A stretch of DNA of 64,000 nt from Pseudoalteromonas sp. EB27 (lineage in GTDB: Bacteria > Pseudomonadota > Gammaproteobacteria > Enterobacterales > Alteromonadaceae). Where the stretch lies: positions 1-64,000 of the forward strand of contig NZ_MTQD01000007.1 in NCBI RefSeq assembly GCF_001974875.1. The letters are read 5' to 3'. Under the pieces are notes generated by a model, which saw only the letters and a program-made list of their open reading frames with translations, was not told the DNA's origin and did no database searches. Positions 1-8,581 of this stretch are shown piece after piece; within the stretch, counting starts at the first letter, position 1; every line of letters begins with the position of its first letter. Both the position numbers and the translations under genes were made by a program.

Positions 1-1
1 A

Positions 2-592
2 TATGAGGATTTACATTTCAATTTATCTGTTTCATTTATTTCCAGTTATATATTCTATTTCATTGTTGTTCATTTAAAAGAAAGGAAAGATTTTCAATAT
101 ACTTTGCCATATATATCGGGTCTAACAAATAAAGTATTGTCTGAACATAAGAGCCTAATGATTTCTTTAGATCAAAGGTTAACTGGTAATAAAAACTATA
201 ATACGGCCATTACCCCTCAACTAAGAGAAGAAGACTTATATAAAATACTTTCTAATTTAGCACTAGCTGATGAAGCGCCTTTATTACTCGCTACAGAAAA
301 TAGAAATACAAATTGGAGAGAATATATTATTTTTAGATGCGAGGAAACTCGAGCTTCAATTGAAAAAATAATTTCTTTAACACTTTTTTTGCAAAGTGAA
401 TATGCACATATCATCTTAAAATTAGAATCCTGTTCGCTATTGAAAACTTCCGATAACCTAAAGAGTCCTGCTTTCGTACAAATGGTCAATAATTCAGGTA
501 TGAATTTTCTTCTTAATGATTTTTACAAATACCATATAATTTGCTTAGAGTTAGAAGATTATAAAAATAAAAACATGACTGTTTTTGCTTAA
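2..592 (+). CDS. 3' part of an unrecognised membrane-associated protein
   Basis: The frame is open from base 2 with no stop, so this is the C-terminal part of a gene that begins before the window. A TTG at 104 could pass for a start, but the upstream codons read through it. The first residues (about 8-23 of the visible part) are hydrophobic and aromatic and look like the end of a membrane segment, followed by basic residues (HLKERK). The remaining 160 residues are mostly helical, with no motif I recognise. The gene is more AT-rich than its neighbours, which suggests accessory DNA. No function is assigned. Confidence 0.6.
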   Translation, partial: YEDLHFNLSVSFISSYIFYFIVVHLKERKDFQYTLPYISGLTNKVLSEHKSLMISLDQRLTGNKNYNTAITPQLREEDLYKILSNLALADEAPLLLATENRNTNWREYIIFRCEETRASIEKIISLTLFLQSEYAHIILKLESCSLLKTSDNLKSPAFVQMVNNSGMNFLLNDFYKYHIICLELEDYKNKNMTVFA

Positions 593-618
593 ACTTATTA
601 TTTATAAGATTCTTAAAA

Positions 619-635
619 AAGGGTTTATCACCCTT
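619..635. terminator. weak hairpin, possible terminator
   Basis: A 6-bp stem (AAGGGT/ACCCTT) with a 5-nt loop lies between the convergent ends of the first gene and the patatin gene. There is an A-run before it but no long T-run after it on the + strand, so a terminator role for the minus-strand gene is only possible. Confidence 0.3.
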
Positions 636-677
636 CATATAATTTATAACATAGCATATTTTTTGGTTGTCATGATA

Positions 678-1706
678 TTAATCATTTAAGTTATTTAATT
701 TATCGTCAAATGCCTCAGCCAATTTTTCAGTTTCACTAAAAACGGTATTCCAATATTTAATACGTGTATCGGCATCAAGATCGGTAAAGTCATTTCTGTC
801 TGGAATTTTTCCGTAAGGTAAGCTTGCTACAAATTCTTTTGATGGAGTAATCATCACCACGTTGTCGTAATTAAGGGGTGATACTTTACGTTTTAAATTT
901 TTATCGAACCACCCTGCTTTTGGCTCGCTATTAAAATGCGGATATAAAATTAAGCCTGGGTTATTAATTTTTAAATCAAAGTGGTAGTCAATTATTCCGC
1001 CATCGCGATATATACCTTGCGGCGAGCCTGCAATATTTTTTATGCCCTGCATAACAAGTGGTATTGAACCCGATGCAAGTAATGCATCTTTTAAATTATT
1101 TTGAGTAAGCGCTATGTTTTGTGTTTTAAAATTGTAGGTATCGGTAATTGATAAGTCACTTGTTGCTGGGCCAAATATAAAACGCTCATACTGCGAGCCT
1201 AATAATTTTCGGTTAACGCGGTTTAACATATAACTTTTTGATAAACCCATTAACTGTATTAATTTATTTTCGCTGGCAATAAAGCCATTCGATTTTGCTA
1301 CTATAAAGTGCGCTTTAAATATTGGGTTATTTATAATTTCGGTTACGCCGTTATCGCCAAAAACATCTTCAAGTAATGCGCGCGCTTTTATTGTTATTTC
1401 ATTTGGTGTTGGTTTATTACTTGAGTACCTAGTTTGCGAATACGATTTTGCTAATCGCTCAATGGCAGCAACGGGATCGTTTTGTGCAAAACACGCAGAG
1501 CGAAAAGCGCCGGCAGATGAGCCAATTAAATTAAGTGGTTGGGTACGGTTTTTAAAAAATTCACCAAAAATATATTTATCTAACCCAAATAATGTAAACC
1601 ATTTAGGACCGCCACTTGCACCTAAAAAAGAGGTGAAAAGTTCAGGTTTAAAGCCCTGTTCGTTAATAATTTTAGCCGCTGTTTTCCCTGCGTGAATCTC
1701 GATCAT
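678..1706 (-). CDS. patatin-like phospholipase family protein
   Basis: Predicted serine lipid acyl hydrolase of the patatin fold. A glycine-rich oxyanion-type segment (GASGGP, residues 29-34) is followed by the nucleophile elbow GSSAG (62-66, Ser64). A downstream Asp-Gly-Gly (YRDGG, near 235) would complete the Ser-Asp dyad. There is no signal peptide, so it is probably cytosolic. Length (342 aa) is normal for single-domain bacterial patatins. It stands alone, downstream of and co-directional with the symporter gene but separated by a terminator hairpin. The substrate lipid cannot be told from sequence. A second, unrelated-looking patatin lies at 6193-7206. Confidence 0.85.
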   Translation of the reverse strand: MIEIHAGKTAAKIINEQGFKPELFTSFLGASGGPKWFTLFGLDKYIFGEFFKNRTQPLNLIGSSAGAFRSACFAQNDPVAAIERLAKSYSQTRYSSNKPTPNEITIKARALLEDVFGDNGVTEIINNPIFKAHFIVAKSNGFIASENKLIQLMGLSKSYMLNRVNRKLLGSQYERFIFGPATSDLSITDTYNFKTQNIALTQNNLKDALLASGSIPLVMQGIKNIAGSPQGIYRDGGIIDYHFDLKINNPGLILYPHFNSEPKAGWFDKNLKRKVSPLNYDNVVMITPSKEFVASLPYGKIPDRNDFTDLDADTRIKYWNTVFSETEKLAEAFDDKLNNLND

Positions 1707-1782
1707 TTAAAAAATTATGCCTTTAATTTTGGTTTTTTTCAGTTATTTTTACAACACTGAAAGTGAATACTTATGCAAAATG

Positions 1783-1816
1783 AAAAGCGGCTTTATGTTG
1801 CCATAAAACCGCTTTT
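1783..1816 (-). terminator. terminator of the symporter gene
   Basis: A 15-bp stem with one mismatch (AAAAGCGG... / ...CCGCTTTT) and a 4-nt loop lies just past the stop of the minus-strand symporter gene. T-rich sequence follows on the minus strand. Confidence 0.7.
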
Positions 1817-1845
1817 TATAGTTAAGTGTGCTTAAAATACGTGAG

Positions 1846-3252
1846 TTAGTCCCAAATGCCGTCTTCGCATTTGCCCTGTACCTTTACATCTTTTACTTTA
1901 AATTCGGGCTCTAAACCTTTGTCTCTTTGTGCGTGGTAATCGCTCGTAACAGACAAAATAGTCGGCGTTAACAGTATAATAGCGATAACGTTAACCACTG
2001 TCATTAACCCTAAGGCAATATCGGCTAAATCCCATACTTCTTTTAATGTGGCCGACGCGCCCCACAACATCATTGATAAATAAAGCAAAGTGTAAATGCC
2101 GCGCCCTACTTTGTTGTCGAGCTTAAATAAGTGCAAGTTGCTCTCTGCATAGGCGTAATTTGCCACCACCGATGTAAAAGCAAATAAGGTAATAGCAGCT
2201 GCGACAAAATAAACACCACCTTGTGCTAAGTGAGCAGTCATAGCGCTTTGTGTTAAACGAATGCCTTCCATTTCGCCGCTTATGTCTATATCGGCTAATA
2301 AAATGATCACCGCGGTACAGCTACACAGTACTATTGTATCGAAAAATACGCCTAGCATTTGTATGTAACCTTGCGTTACAGGGTGATTAGGAATTGGGCT
2401 GGCGCTTGCTGAAGCATGCGGAACACTACCTGCACCGGCCTCATTAGAATATAAACCACGTTGTATACCGTTTTTAATGGCTGCGCCCATCGCCCCTGCC
2501 CCAGCTTCTTGTAAACCAAACGCCGATAAAAATATATCTTTAAGCATGGCAGGTACTTGCGTGAAATTTATAATAGTAATAATTACGGCAGCAAGTACAA
2601 ACACAATGCCCATTATTGGCACAACACGCTCTGCAAATCGGGCAATTGCTTTAAAGCCACCGAGTATAATTGAGCCGGCTAGTACGGTAATAACCAGGCC
2701 TGAATAAAATGTAGGAACTTCAAACGCGTAATTAAGTGCGTCGGTAATTGTGTTAGTTTGCATTGCACTAAACGTAAAGCCGTAACCTAAAAACAAACAC
2801 GCGGCAAACACAATTGCGAATGCTCGACTACCCAAACCTTGTTGAATATAATACGCAGGGCCGCCTCTAAACTCGCCGCCACTATCTCGCACTTTATATA
2901 CTTGCCCAAGTACGCTTTCAGCAAAGCCTGTAGCCATACCCAATATGGCTATTACCCACATCCAAAATATTGCACCGCTGCCGCCAAGTGAAATTGCCAC
3001 AGCCACACCGGCTAAATTACCAGTGCCTACTCGTGCGCAAAGCCCTGTACACAATGCTTGGAATGATGAAATGTCGTCTTTTTTACATTTGCTACTGCCT
3101 TTTAAAAGGCTAAACATATGTTTAAATTTAAGTATTTGAATTGCTTTTAGTCGTACTGAAAACCATATTCCTGTAAACAAGAGTATATAAATAAGTACCT
3201 GACCTTCTCCCCACAAAAGGTTGTTTACGCTTTTGACGACGGTATCGAACAT
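1846..3252 (-). CDS. alanine/sodium symporter family (AGCS) transporter
   Basis: Inner-membrane secondary transporter of the amino acid:cation symporter family (AlsT/DagA type), expected to import alanine, glycine or a related amino acid with sodium. The sequence is almost wholly hydrophobic, with about 10-11 membrane segments. It has the family's conserved GTGNLAGVA stretch (about residue 77) and GGPAYYIQ (about 129). The later segment NEAGAGSVPHASA is also typical. Length 468 aa is normal. It is the last of three same-strand genes after ornithine cyclodeaminase and CtlX, separated by a 126-bp gap with a hairpin. It may therefore supply amino acids to that catabolic set while having its own promoter. 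Substrate is inferred from family only. Confidence 0.9.
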   Translation of the reverse strand: MFDTVVKSVNNLLWGEGQVLIYILLFTGIWFSVRLKAIQILKFKHMFSLLKGSSKCKKDDISSFQALCTGLCARVGTGNLAGVAVAISLGGSGAIFWMWVIAILGMATGFAESVLGQVYKVRDSGGEFRGGPAYYIQQGLGSRAFAIVFAACLFLGYGFTFSAMQTNTITDALNYAFEVPTFYSGLVITVLAGSIILGGFKAIARFAERVVPIMGIVFVLAAVIITIINFTQVPAMLKDIFLSAFGLQEAGAGAMGAAIKNGIQRGLYSNEAGAGSVPHASASASPIPNHPVTQGYIQMLGVFFDTIVLCSCTAVIILLADIDISGEMEGIRLTQSAMTAHLAQGGVYFVAAAITLFAFTSVVANYAYAESNLHLFKLDNKVGRGIYTLLYLSMMLWGASATLKEVWDLADIALGLMTVVNVIAIILLTPTILSVTSDYHAQRDKGLEPEFKVKDVKVQGKCEDGIWD

Positions 3253-3341
3253 TGCTAATTCCTTCTTATATTTTTATATTAGTATCCTGTTGCGGATATA
3301 ACGGCTTTTGCTTACGACATCGACTTAAATTTTGTACTAAT

Positions 3342-3367
3342 AAGGCAGCCATACTTTTTGCTGCCTT
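3342..3367 (-). terminator. hairpin after ctlX
   Basis: An 8-bp perfect stem (AAGGCAGC/GCTGCCTT) with a 10-nt loop lies 12 bp past the ctlX stop. The T-run on the minus strand is poor, so it may be a partial terminator or RNA-end stabiliser. Confidence 0.45.
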
Positions 3368-3378
3368 AAAACTATACA

Positions 3379-4290
3379 TTATTTGTTTTGCAAATGAACT
3401 CCTGCAATCATGCATCTAACTGATCCACCAGCCGACTCAATGGTAGGAATCGGTAACGGTACAAGCTTAGCCGTTTTTTGTATGGCTGCTATTTGTGCTG
3501 TTGTGAGCGCATTAAATGCTGTTTGCGATAACGCTAAAATACGGCCATTGTCACCTTGTAACTCTATGGCGTTACCACAAAATTGATTAATTTGATCGAG
3601 TGATAAATCAATTACTTCGTGGTGGCTTTGTAAAAAATGAGTAACTAGCGCTTTACGCTCCTCACTTGGCACCATGTTTAAGCCAACCATTACAAACTCA
3701 GTTGCAACGCACATTAATACATTAGTGTGATATACCGCTGTACCTTTTTCATCATATGCATTAAATATAACGGGTTTTAATGCGAGCAAATTACAAACTG
3801 TATTAACAACCGATTGAGTTGTTCTTTTAGATTTTGCTGCATAAGCCAGTTTATATTGATGATCGAGAACCAGTGAGCCCGTGCCTTCCAGGAATGAATT
3901 TTCTTTCGCCAAATGCGCATAATCAGTCACAACCGTCACTTTATAGTGATCCGTTAAAAAATCAATAATATCTTTTCGATATTCTAACCTTCTGTTTTCT
4001 ACAAACATTGGGTAGATTATTAATTCCCCACTTTGATGAGTAGAAAACCAATTATTTGGAAACACAGAGTCGGGAGTCTGTGTTTGCTCATCTTCAAAAA
4101 GGTGAACTTTTACCCCTTCATTTTTTAATAATTTTACTGCATTTGTGACTTCGTTATATGCTTGTTCACTTTGATTTGGTGCTAAGCATTCACTTTGAAA
4201 TGCATTGTCGAGCATTGTTTGTGGGTTAGACGTAAAGTGATGCGGACGTACCATAACAACCGCACTCGGAGCTTGATTTACGTGGCTCAT
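3379..4290 (-). CDS. ctlX: citrulline hydrolase CtlX-like (arginine deiminase/amidinotransferase fold)
   Basis: Member of the guanidino-group-modifying superfamily, CtlX branch, which is linked to citrulline/arginine use. Seen: an N-terminal MVRPHHF segment, the acidic substrate-binding stretch PDSVFPNNW, a His in YHTNVLM, CGNAIEL, and a C-terminal GGSVRCM with Cys293 as the expected nucleophile. Length 303 aa fits the family. The start overlaps the stop of the ornithine cyclodeaminase gene by 4 bp, so the two are translationally coupled. Together they suggest conversion of a guanidino or ureido amino acid to ornithine and then proline. The exact substrate (citrulline, arginine or dimethylarginine) is inferred, not shown. 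Confidence 0.82.
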   Translation of the reverse strand: MSHVNQAPSAVVMVRPHHFTSNPQTMLDNAFQSECLAPNQSEQAYNEVTNAVKLLKNEGVKVHLFEDEQTQTPDSVFPNNWFSTHQSGELIIYPMFVENRRLEYRKDIIDFLTDHYKVTVVTDYAHLAKENSFLEGTGSLVLDHQYKLAYAAKSKRTTQSVVNTVCNLLALKPVIFNAYDEKGTAVYHTNVLMCVATEFVMVGLNMVPSEERKALVTHFLQSHHEVIDLSLDQINQFCGNAIELQGDNGRILALSQTAFNALTTAQIAAIQKTAKLVPLPIPTIESAGGSVRCMIAGVHLQNK

Positions 4291-5360
4291 GCTACGTGCT
4301 CTTGTGCTGATGTTTGCTCTGTATTAAGTACCGAAAACAAGTTGCGCGGATCGGCTTGCTGTGTAATTAAATCGAGCAATGTAAATTCACCGCTTTTAAT
4401 AAGTTGATCGCGTATAAATACAAGCGCTGTAAAGTCTTCGCTCGCAAAGCCTACACCATCAAAAATAGTTAATTCGTCTTGGCTAGTACGGCCAAGCGAT
4501 TGCTTATTAACGACTTTATGAAAATCAGTTACAACAAAGCTTTCACTCATTTGTTGTATTTCGCCCTCTATTCGAGTTTGTGGCTCGTACTCTACAAATA
4601 CATTAGCGCGCTCGAGTAATTTAGCATCTAACTCTGTTTTACCTGGGCAATCGCCACCTATGGCATTAATGTGCACACCTTGTGGGATCATGTCGTTTGT
4701 TAAAATTGTAGCATTGGTTTTATCGGCGGTGCAGGTTGTAATAATGTGCGCACCTTGCACAGCTTCCTGTGCGCTATTACAAATAGTTACGTTTAACCCA
4801 TAAGCACTTAAATTAGTAAATGCTTTTTTAGACGCGTTTGCATCTATATCGTATAAACGAATATGGGTTATGCCCAATACAGCTTTAAATGCCAGTGCCT
4901 GAAACTCAGACTGTGCCCCATTACCAATTAATGTAAGTGTTGTTGAGTTTTTTGGTGCTAAATACTTAGCCACCAGCGCCGATGTAGCCGCTGTACGTAG
5001 CGCTGTTAGTAGGCACATTTCGCTGATCATTACCGGATAACCACTATCTACATCGGCTAAAATACCAAATGCAGCGACTGTTTGAAGTTCTCGAAAGGTG
5101 TTTTTTGGGTGACCGTTTACATATTTACAGCTGAACATCTGGCCATCACTCACAGGCATTAGCTCTATTACACCCTCTGGTGAGTGTGCTGCATAACGAG
5201 GTGATTTATCAAACTCTTTCCAACGAGCAAAGTCGGTTTCTAATTTATGTGTTAGCTCTAACAAAACGTTTTCGATACCTAAGCTATTTATAAGCTTAGC
5301 CATTGCCTGAACGCTAACGAACGGAACGCCTTGTTTTGGCTGTGCTATAAAATGACTCAT
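4287..5360 (-). CDS. ornithine cyclodeaminase family protein
   Basis: NAD-dependent enzyme of the ornithine cyclodeaminase/mu-crystallin family, expected to convert L-ornithine to L-proline and ammonia in the cytosol. A Rossmann-type GNGAQ (146-150) follows LTLI. A conserved ELMPVSDG segment (66-73) and RTAATSALVAKYL (122-134) are typical, and GGDCPGKTELD (near 238) holds the likely catalytic Asp. The length of 357 aa is typical. It is first of an overlapping pair with ctlX and diverges from the Lrp/AsnC regulator at 5532, the classic layout for local control. Alternatives within the family are alanine dehydrogenase or imine reductase activity. Confidence 0.87.
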   Translation of the reverse strand: MSHFIAQPKQGVPFVSVQAMAKLINSLGIENVLLELTHKLETDFARWKEFDKSPRYAAHSPEGVIELMPVSDGQMFSCKYVNGHPKNTFRELQTVAAFGILADVDSGYPVMISEMCLLTALRTAATSALVAKYLAPKNSTTLTLIGNGAQSEFQALAFKAVLGITHIRLYDIDANASKKAFTNLSAYGLNVTICNSAQEAVQGAHIITTCTADKTNATILTNDMIPQGVHINAIGGDCPGKTELDAKLLERANVFVEYEPQTRIEGEIQQMSESFVVTDFHKVVNKQSLGRTSQDELTIFDGVGFASEDFTALVFIRDQLIKSGEFTLLDLITQQADPRNLFSVLNTEQTSAQEHVA

Positions 5361-5441
5361 ATTGAAACCTCTTAAATAAATGTATTAGTTAATTTAAAAC
5401 AAGTTTAGCGAGGCCGCATGCTATTTAATATGGCAATTAGT

Positions 5442-5498
5442 TATACAAATTTTATTAATTTTTATCACTTTGCTATGCAGGTATATACAAATTGTGTA
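5442..5498. promoter_or_regulatory. candidate Lrp/AsnC operator pair
   Basis: The 9-mer TATACAAAT occurs at 5442-5450 and again at 5484-5492, exactly 42 bp apart (four helical turns). The second copy is part of a near-palindrome, TACAAATTGTGTA (5486-5498). They sit between the divergent ocd and lrp-type genes, where an Lrp-family octamer would be expected to bind. The protein-DNA link is inference. Confidence 0.5.
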
Positions 5499-5531
5499 TT
5501 TTAGTAGGCTATGCTCTAAAAGGTTTAATTT

Positions 5532-5963
5532 ATGACTCCTTATATTTACGATTCCCTTGATAACGCTTTAATTGCTGAATTACGAAAAGACGGTCGCGCC
5601 TCTATCTCTGCTTTAGCAAGTTCTTTAAATGTGTCACGCGGGACAGTGCAAAATAGATTAGATCGATTAGTGAGTTCAGGCGCTATTTTGGGGTTTACTA
5701 TAAGAGTGCATGAACACATAGAAACCGAAGCCGTTCGTGCAATTATGATGGTGGAAGTGATTGGTAAATCAACTTCTCAAGTTATTAAAACTATGCGTGG
5801 TATACCCGAACTTACAAAATTGCACACTACCAATGGTGCTTGGGATTTGGTAGCAGAGATACAGGCCGCGAATTTAAGTGAGTTTGATGGAGTACTTAGG
5901 CAAGTAAGAGAAATAGACGGTATTTTAAATAGTGAAACGAGCATATTACTCTCATCAACTTAG
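5532..5963 (+). CDS. Lrp/AsnC family transcriptional regulator
   Basis: Small DNA-binding regulator of amino-acid metabolism. An N-terminal winged helix-turn-helix (about 8-58: DNALIAELRKDGRASISALA, then VSRGTVQNRLDRL) is followed by a C-terminal ligand-sensing domain (about 70-138). Length 143 aa is slightly short but normal for the family. Divergent orientation from ocd-ctlX makes it the probable local regulator of that catabolic pair, with ornithine, arginine or citrulline as plausible effectors. Upstream repeats at 5442-5498 are candidate binding sites. Confidence 0.9.
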   Translation: MTPYIYDSLDNALIAELRKDGRASISALASSLNVSRGTVQNRLDRLVSSGAILGFTIRVHEHIETEAVRAIMMVEVIGKSTSQVIKTMRGIPELTKLHTTNGAWDLVAEIQAANLSEFDGVLRQVREIDGILNSETSILLSST

Positions 5964-5981
5964 GTTTATTTTTAGGTTTAA

Positions 5982-6125
5982 AATGACACCCATTTATATT
6001 ATTTAAGTGTTCACAATAATTTTAGCTAATTTAAAAATTTAGAATGACACCCATTTATAGTTTTAAAGAATTGAAGCGCCAGAATCTAGGGGTTAATAAA
6101 CATACAAATTTAGGTGGGTGTCATT
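5982..6125. repeat. three copies of an AATGACACCCA element, two direct and one inverted
   Basis: AATGACACCCATTTATA occurs at 5982-5998 and identically at 6043-6059. The reverse complement core TGGGTGTCATT is at 6115-6125. Copies 2 and 3 also share an AAATTTAG flank just before them. This direct-plus-inverted layout in a gap between convergent genes resembles short palindromic elements mobilised by REP-associated tyrosine transposases (RAYT). No transposase gene lies nearby, so the class is inference. Confidence 0.6.
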
Positions 6126-6134
6126 TAAATGAAG

Positions 6135-6167
6135 AATAGTACTGCAATTTTAAGTTGCAGTACTATT
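6135..6167. terminator. bidirectional terminator hairpin
   Basis: A perfect 13-bp stem (AATAGTACTGCAA/TTGCAGTACTATT) with a 7-nt loop lies between the convergent lrp-type and patatin genes. It is placed to end both transcripts, though the T-runs are short. Confidence 0.6.
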
Positions 6168-6192
6168 TGCAATCTAGGTACAAGAATTTGGT

Positions 6193-7206
6193 TTAATTGT
6201 AACTATATTCGCTTTGCGTATAGTTATGCGTGTTGCTGATCTCGAATTGGCTTTGCTGTGCTAAATAAGATCGACCTGCAGCCAAGCCTAATTTATGATC
6301 AAAGCGTAAATCGTTATTAGAGCTACCTAATAATTTGCTATGCAGTTTTTCGTTTGCAAAAATTTGGATTATTTCTACATCATCAGGTGGATTTGCAATA
6401 AACTCAAGCTCATCTAAATAAGCCTTCTCGTGCTGTATTAAGTAGTCTAATGTTTTTGGACAATAACCCGATGCTATAGCAAATGTTCTTAGCTTTTGTA
6501 CCCATGCAGATTGCGCTTGAAAGTTAGCGTCAACCGTTCTTATTACCACAATTTTACGTGCACCTCGGTTGTAAGCTTCACGTACAGGCAATGGTGCTGC
6601 TAAGCCGCCATCGAGATAAAAATCAGCTTGTGTTTTCTCTTCGACCAAGTGAGCTTCGTTCGCTGCTTTTGCATCTAACCAAGGTGTCAATTTTACGCCT
6701 TGTTTGTACAAAAATGGCAGTGCGCTTGACGCCTTTAAAAGATCACGCCATTGATTATCTTCACCTGTTGGTGATAAATAATACGGCTTTCTGTCTCGTG
6801 CATTTGTTGCTGTAATAAGCAGTTCGCGCTCACCTAAACTGGTTTTTGCCGTTTTAAAATCTATGGCTCTTTTTACTTCAGTCGTTTTGTCAAAGTACCA
6901 ATCTAGGTCTACTATGTGCTTACCCATTAACCCACGACCAAGCTGAAAAAAACGCTTGTTACGCGAAAGCCCTCTAATTAGGCGTTTAGCATAGCCTTTT
7001 TGACGAGCTAAGTAGCTAGTTAGGTTTTGCGAACCTGCAGAAGTGCCAATAAATAAATCAAATGGGTCGTAGCTTTGCTCTAACCACGCATCCAGTACAC
7101 CGGCTGTAAATATCCCTCGCTGTCCGCCACCTTCAGCAATCAGTGCAACTTTTGGCTGCGCTGTTTGATTAACTGAATTAGCTGTTGCGGTGTTTAGAGA
7201 GCTCAC
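6193..7206 (-). CDS. patatin-like phospholipase, YjjU/RssA type
   Basis: Cytosolic patatin-fold hydrolase. The oxyanion loop GGGQRG (26-31), the nucleophile elbow GTSAG (54-58, Ser56) and the catalytic Asp in LDGG (near 199) are all intact. The C-terminal third (about 220-320) matches the extra helical region of YjjU-like proteins (QIFANEKL). Length 337 aa fits that group. The gene is monocistronic, bounded by hairpins on both sides. No signal peptide is visible. Substrate and physiological role are unknown. Confidence 0.88.
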   Translation of the reverse strand: MSSLNTATANSVNQTAQPKVALIAEGGGQRGIFTAGVLDAWLEQSYDPFDLFIGTSAGSQNLTSYLARQKGYAKRLIRGLSRNKRFFQLGRGLMGKHIVDLDWYFDKTTEVKRAIDFKTAKTSLGERELLITATNARDRKPYYLSPTGEDNQWRDLLKASSALPFLYKQGVKLTPWLDAKAANEAHLVEEKTQADFYLDGGLAAPLPVREAYNRGARKIVVIRTVDANFQAQSAWVQKLRTFAIASGYCPKTLDYLIQHEKAYLDELEFIANPPDDVEIIQIFANEKLHSKLLGSSNNDLRFDHKLGLAAGRSYLAQQSQFEISNTHNYTQSEYSYN

Positions 7207-7384
7207 GGTGTACCTACCTTTAATTTAATGACGTTTGGTTTAATACCTACATTATAAAAAATAAAAGTAATATCTTAAAATGGATTATTTAAATCAGTTC
7301 GATTGAAAAAACAGAACGCTATGCAAAGCAAAAATAGATATTGAAAATAGCAATCAATTTTACTTTGAATATTTAAATAGCAAA

Positions 7385-7447
7385 TACAGACATCACTTAA
7401 AGTTAATAAAATGAGTTAAAAGAGTTTAACTTTCGATGATGTCTGTA
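7385..7447. repeat. long interrupted palindrome
   Basis: Two 22-bp arms (7385-7406 and 7426-7447, 19 of 22 paired; both outer ends read TACAGACATCA or its complement) surround a 19-nt centre. A second hairpin, GTTAAA-AGAG-TTTAAC (7415-7430), overlaps the right arm and would compete with it. It lies 44 bp past the stop of the LLM oxidoreductase gene. It may act as a terminator or be a remnant of a mobile element; the rest of 7207-7490 shows no gene. Confidence 0.6.
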
Positions 7448-7490
7448 TGTTAACAAGCCCAGAGTGTACGCTTGCTTAACTAACTATATT

Positions 7491-8480
7491 TTAGTGCTTT
7501 ATTTCCATTAAAATTTCGAGTGCACGGTGGCGTTTTTCACTATCAAATACATCATTGGTAAATATAAACTCATCAACTTCTAGCTGCTTCGCTATCATCT
7601 CTAACTTGTGTTTAATACTTACATGCCCGCCTACTACGCTTAGACTTAAAAAGTTCTCTACATGAGCGCGTTCTTGTTCACTCCACAACCCGTCCATGCT
7701 TTCAACAGGTGGTTTTAGCCACAGCTCGTTACCGCGTATGAGTTCGAGCACACGTTGCTTAGAAGTAGTCGACAGGTATTGCGCTTCATCGTCGGTGTCT
7801 GCTGCCACTAAAGGTAGTGCAAGCATTACGTAAGGCTTATCAAGTACACTTGATGCTTTAAATTCGCGCTTATACAATGCTATTGCATCGTACACAAACC
7901 GCGGTGCAAAGTGCCCTGCAAATACATACGGTAGTCCTTTTTGCGCCGCTAGCTGCGCGCTAAATAAACTCGAGCCTAATAACCAAATAGGAACGTTTGT
8001 GTTTTCACCCGGTATAGCACGTATAGGATGCGTACCGTTGTAAGGACCTAACAATGTTTGCAGCTCAGTTACTTCACCCGGGAAATTTTCAGCACGGCTC
8101 ATATCGTTATTCAGCGCACGACTCGTTACTTGGTCACTGCCTGGTGCACGCCCTAATCCTAAATCTATTCGCCCAGGATATAAGCTCTCTAATGTACCAA
8201 ATTGTTCAGCAACAACTAATGGGGAGTGGTTTGGTAACATTATTCCGCCTGAGCCTACACGTATCTTTTTAGTATTACCTGCAATGTGGCCAACCAAAAT
8301 TGAAGTAGCTGCACAAATAATACCTGGCATATTATGATGCTCAGCAAGCCAAAAGCGATTAAAGCCAAGCTCATCTGCTCGCTGTGCGTATTTAGTACTT
8401 TTATGAAGAGTGTTAGCAACGCTGTCCCCTTTGATCATGGGGGCAAGTTCTAATAACGAAAAAGGAATGGAATTTAACAA
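7491..8480 (-). CDS. LLM class flavin-dependent oxidoreductase
   Basis: Luciferase-like monooxygenase, YhbW-type. Seen: the N-terminal SLLELAPMIKGDS strand-loop, FWLAEHHNMPG (about 43-53), VGSGGIMLPNHSPL, DLGLGRAPGSD and PIWLLGSSLFSAQ, all characteristic of the flavin-binding TIM barrel. Length 329 aa is normal. A cytosolic enzyme using FMNH2 or F420-like cofactor is expected; in this genus FMN is the reasonable guess. It follows the siderophore-interacting protein on the same strand, with two hairpins in the 141-bp gap, so co-transcription is uncertain. No substrate is assigned. Confidence 0.88.
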   Translation of the reverse strand: MLNSIPFSLLELAPMIKGDSVANTLHKSTKYAQRADELGFNRFWLAEHHNMPGIICAATSILVGHIAGNTKKIRVGSGGIMLPNHSPLVVAEQFGTLESLYPGRIDLGLGRAPGSDQVTSRALNNDMSRAENFPGEVTELQTLLGPYNGTHPIRAIPGENTNVPIWLLGSSLFSAQLAAQKGLPYVFAGHFAPRFVYDAIALYKREFKASSVLDKPYVMLALPLVAADTDDEAQYLSTTSKQRVLELIRGNELWLKPPVESMDGLWSEQERAHVENFLSLSVVGGHVSIKHKLEMIAKQLEVDEFIFTNDVFDSEKRHRALEILMEIKH

Positions 8481-8501
8481 AATAGCAGCTCCTAAAAATG
8501 C

Positions 8502-8530
8502 ATGCTAATAATGGGTTTCATCATTAGCAT
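8502..8530. other. near-perfect hairpin upstream of the LLM gene
   Basis: Twelve-base arms (ATGCTAATAATG and CATCATTAGCAT, one mismatch) flank a 5-nt loop, 22 bp before the LLM oxidoreductase start. It could be an operator or an RNA leader hairpin; nothing decides between them. Confidence 0.4.
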
Positions 8531-8581
8531 AAAACACTTAAATGGGTCTGCCATTAGGTCAATTCAAGTTACGCAGAGGTA

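Noticed and set aside
1462..1695. 77-codon frame antisense to the first patatin gene
   Set aside because: Lies wholly inside a well-supported gene with its catalytic motifs on the other strand.
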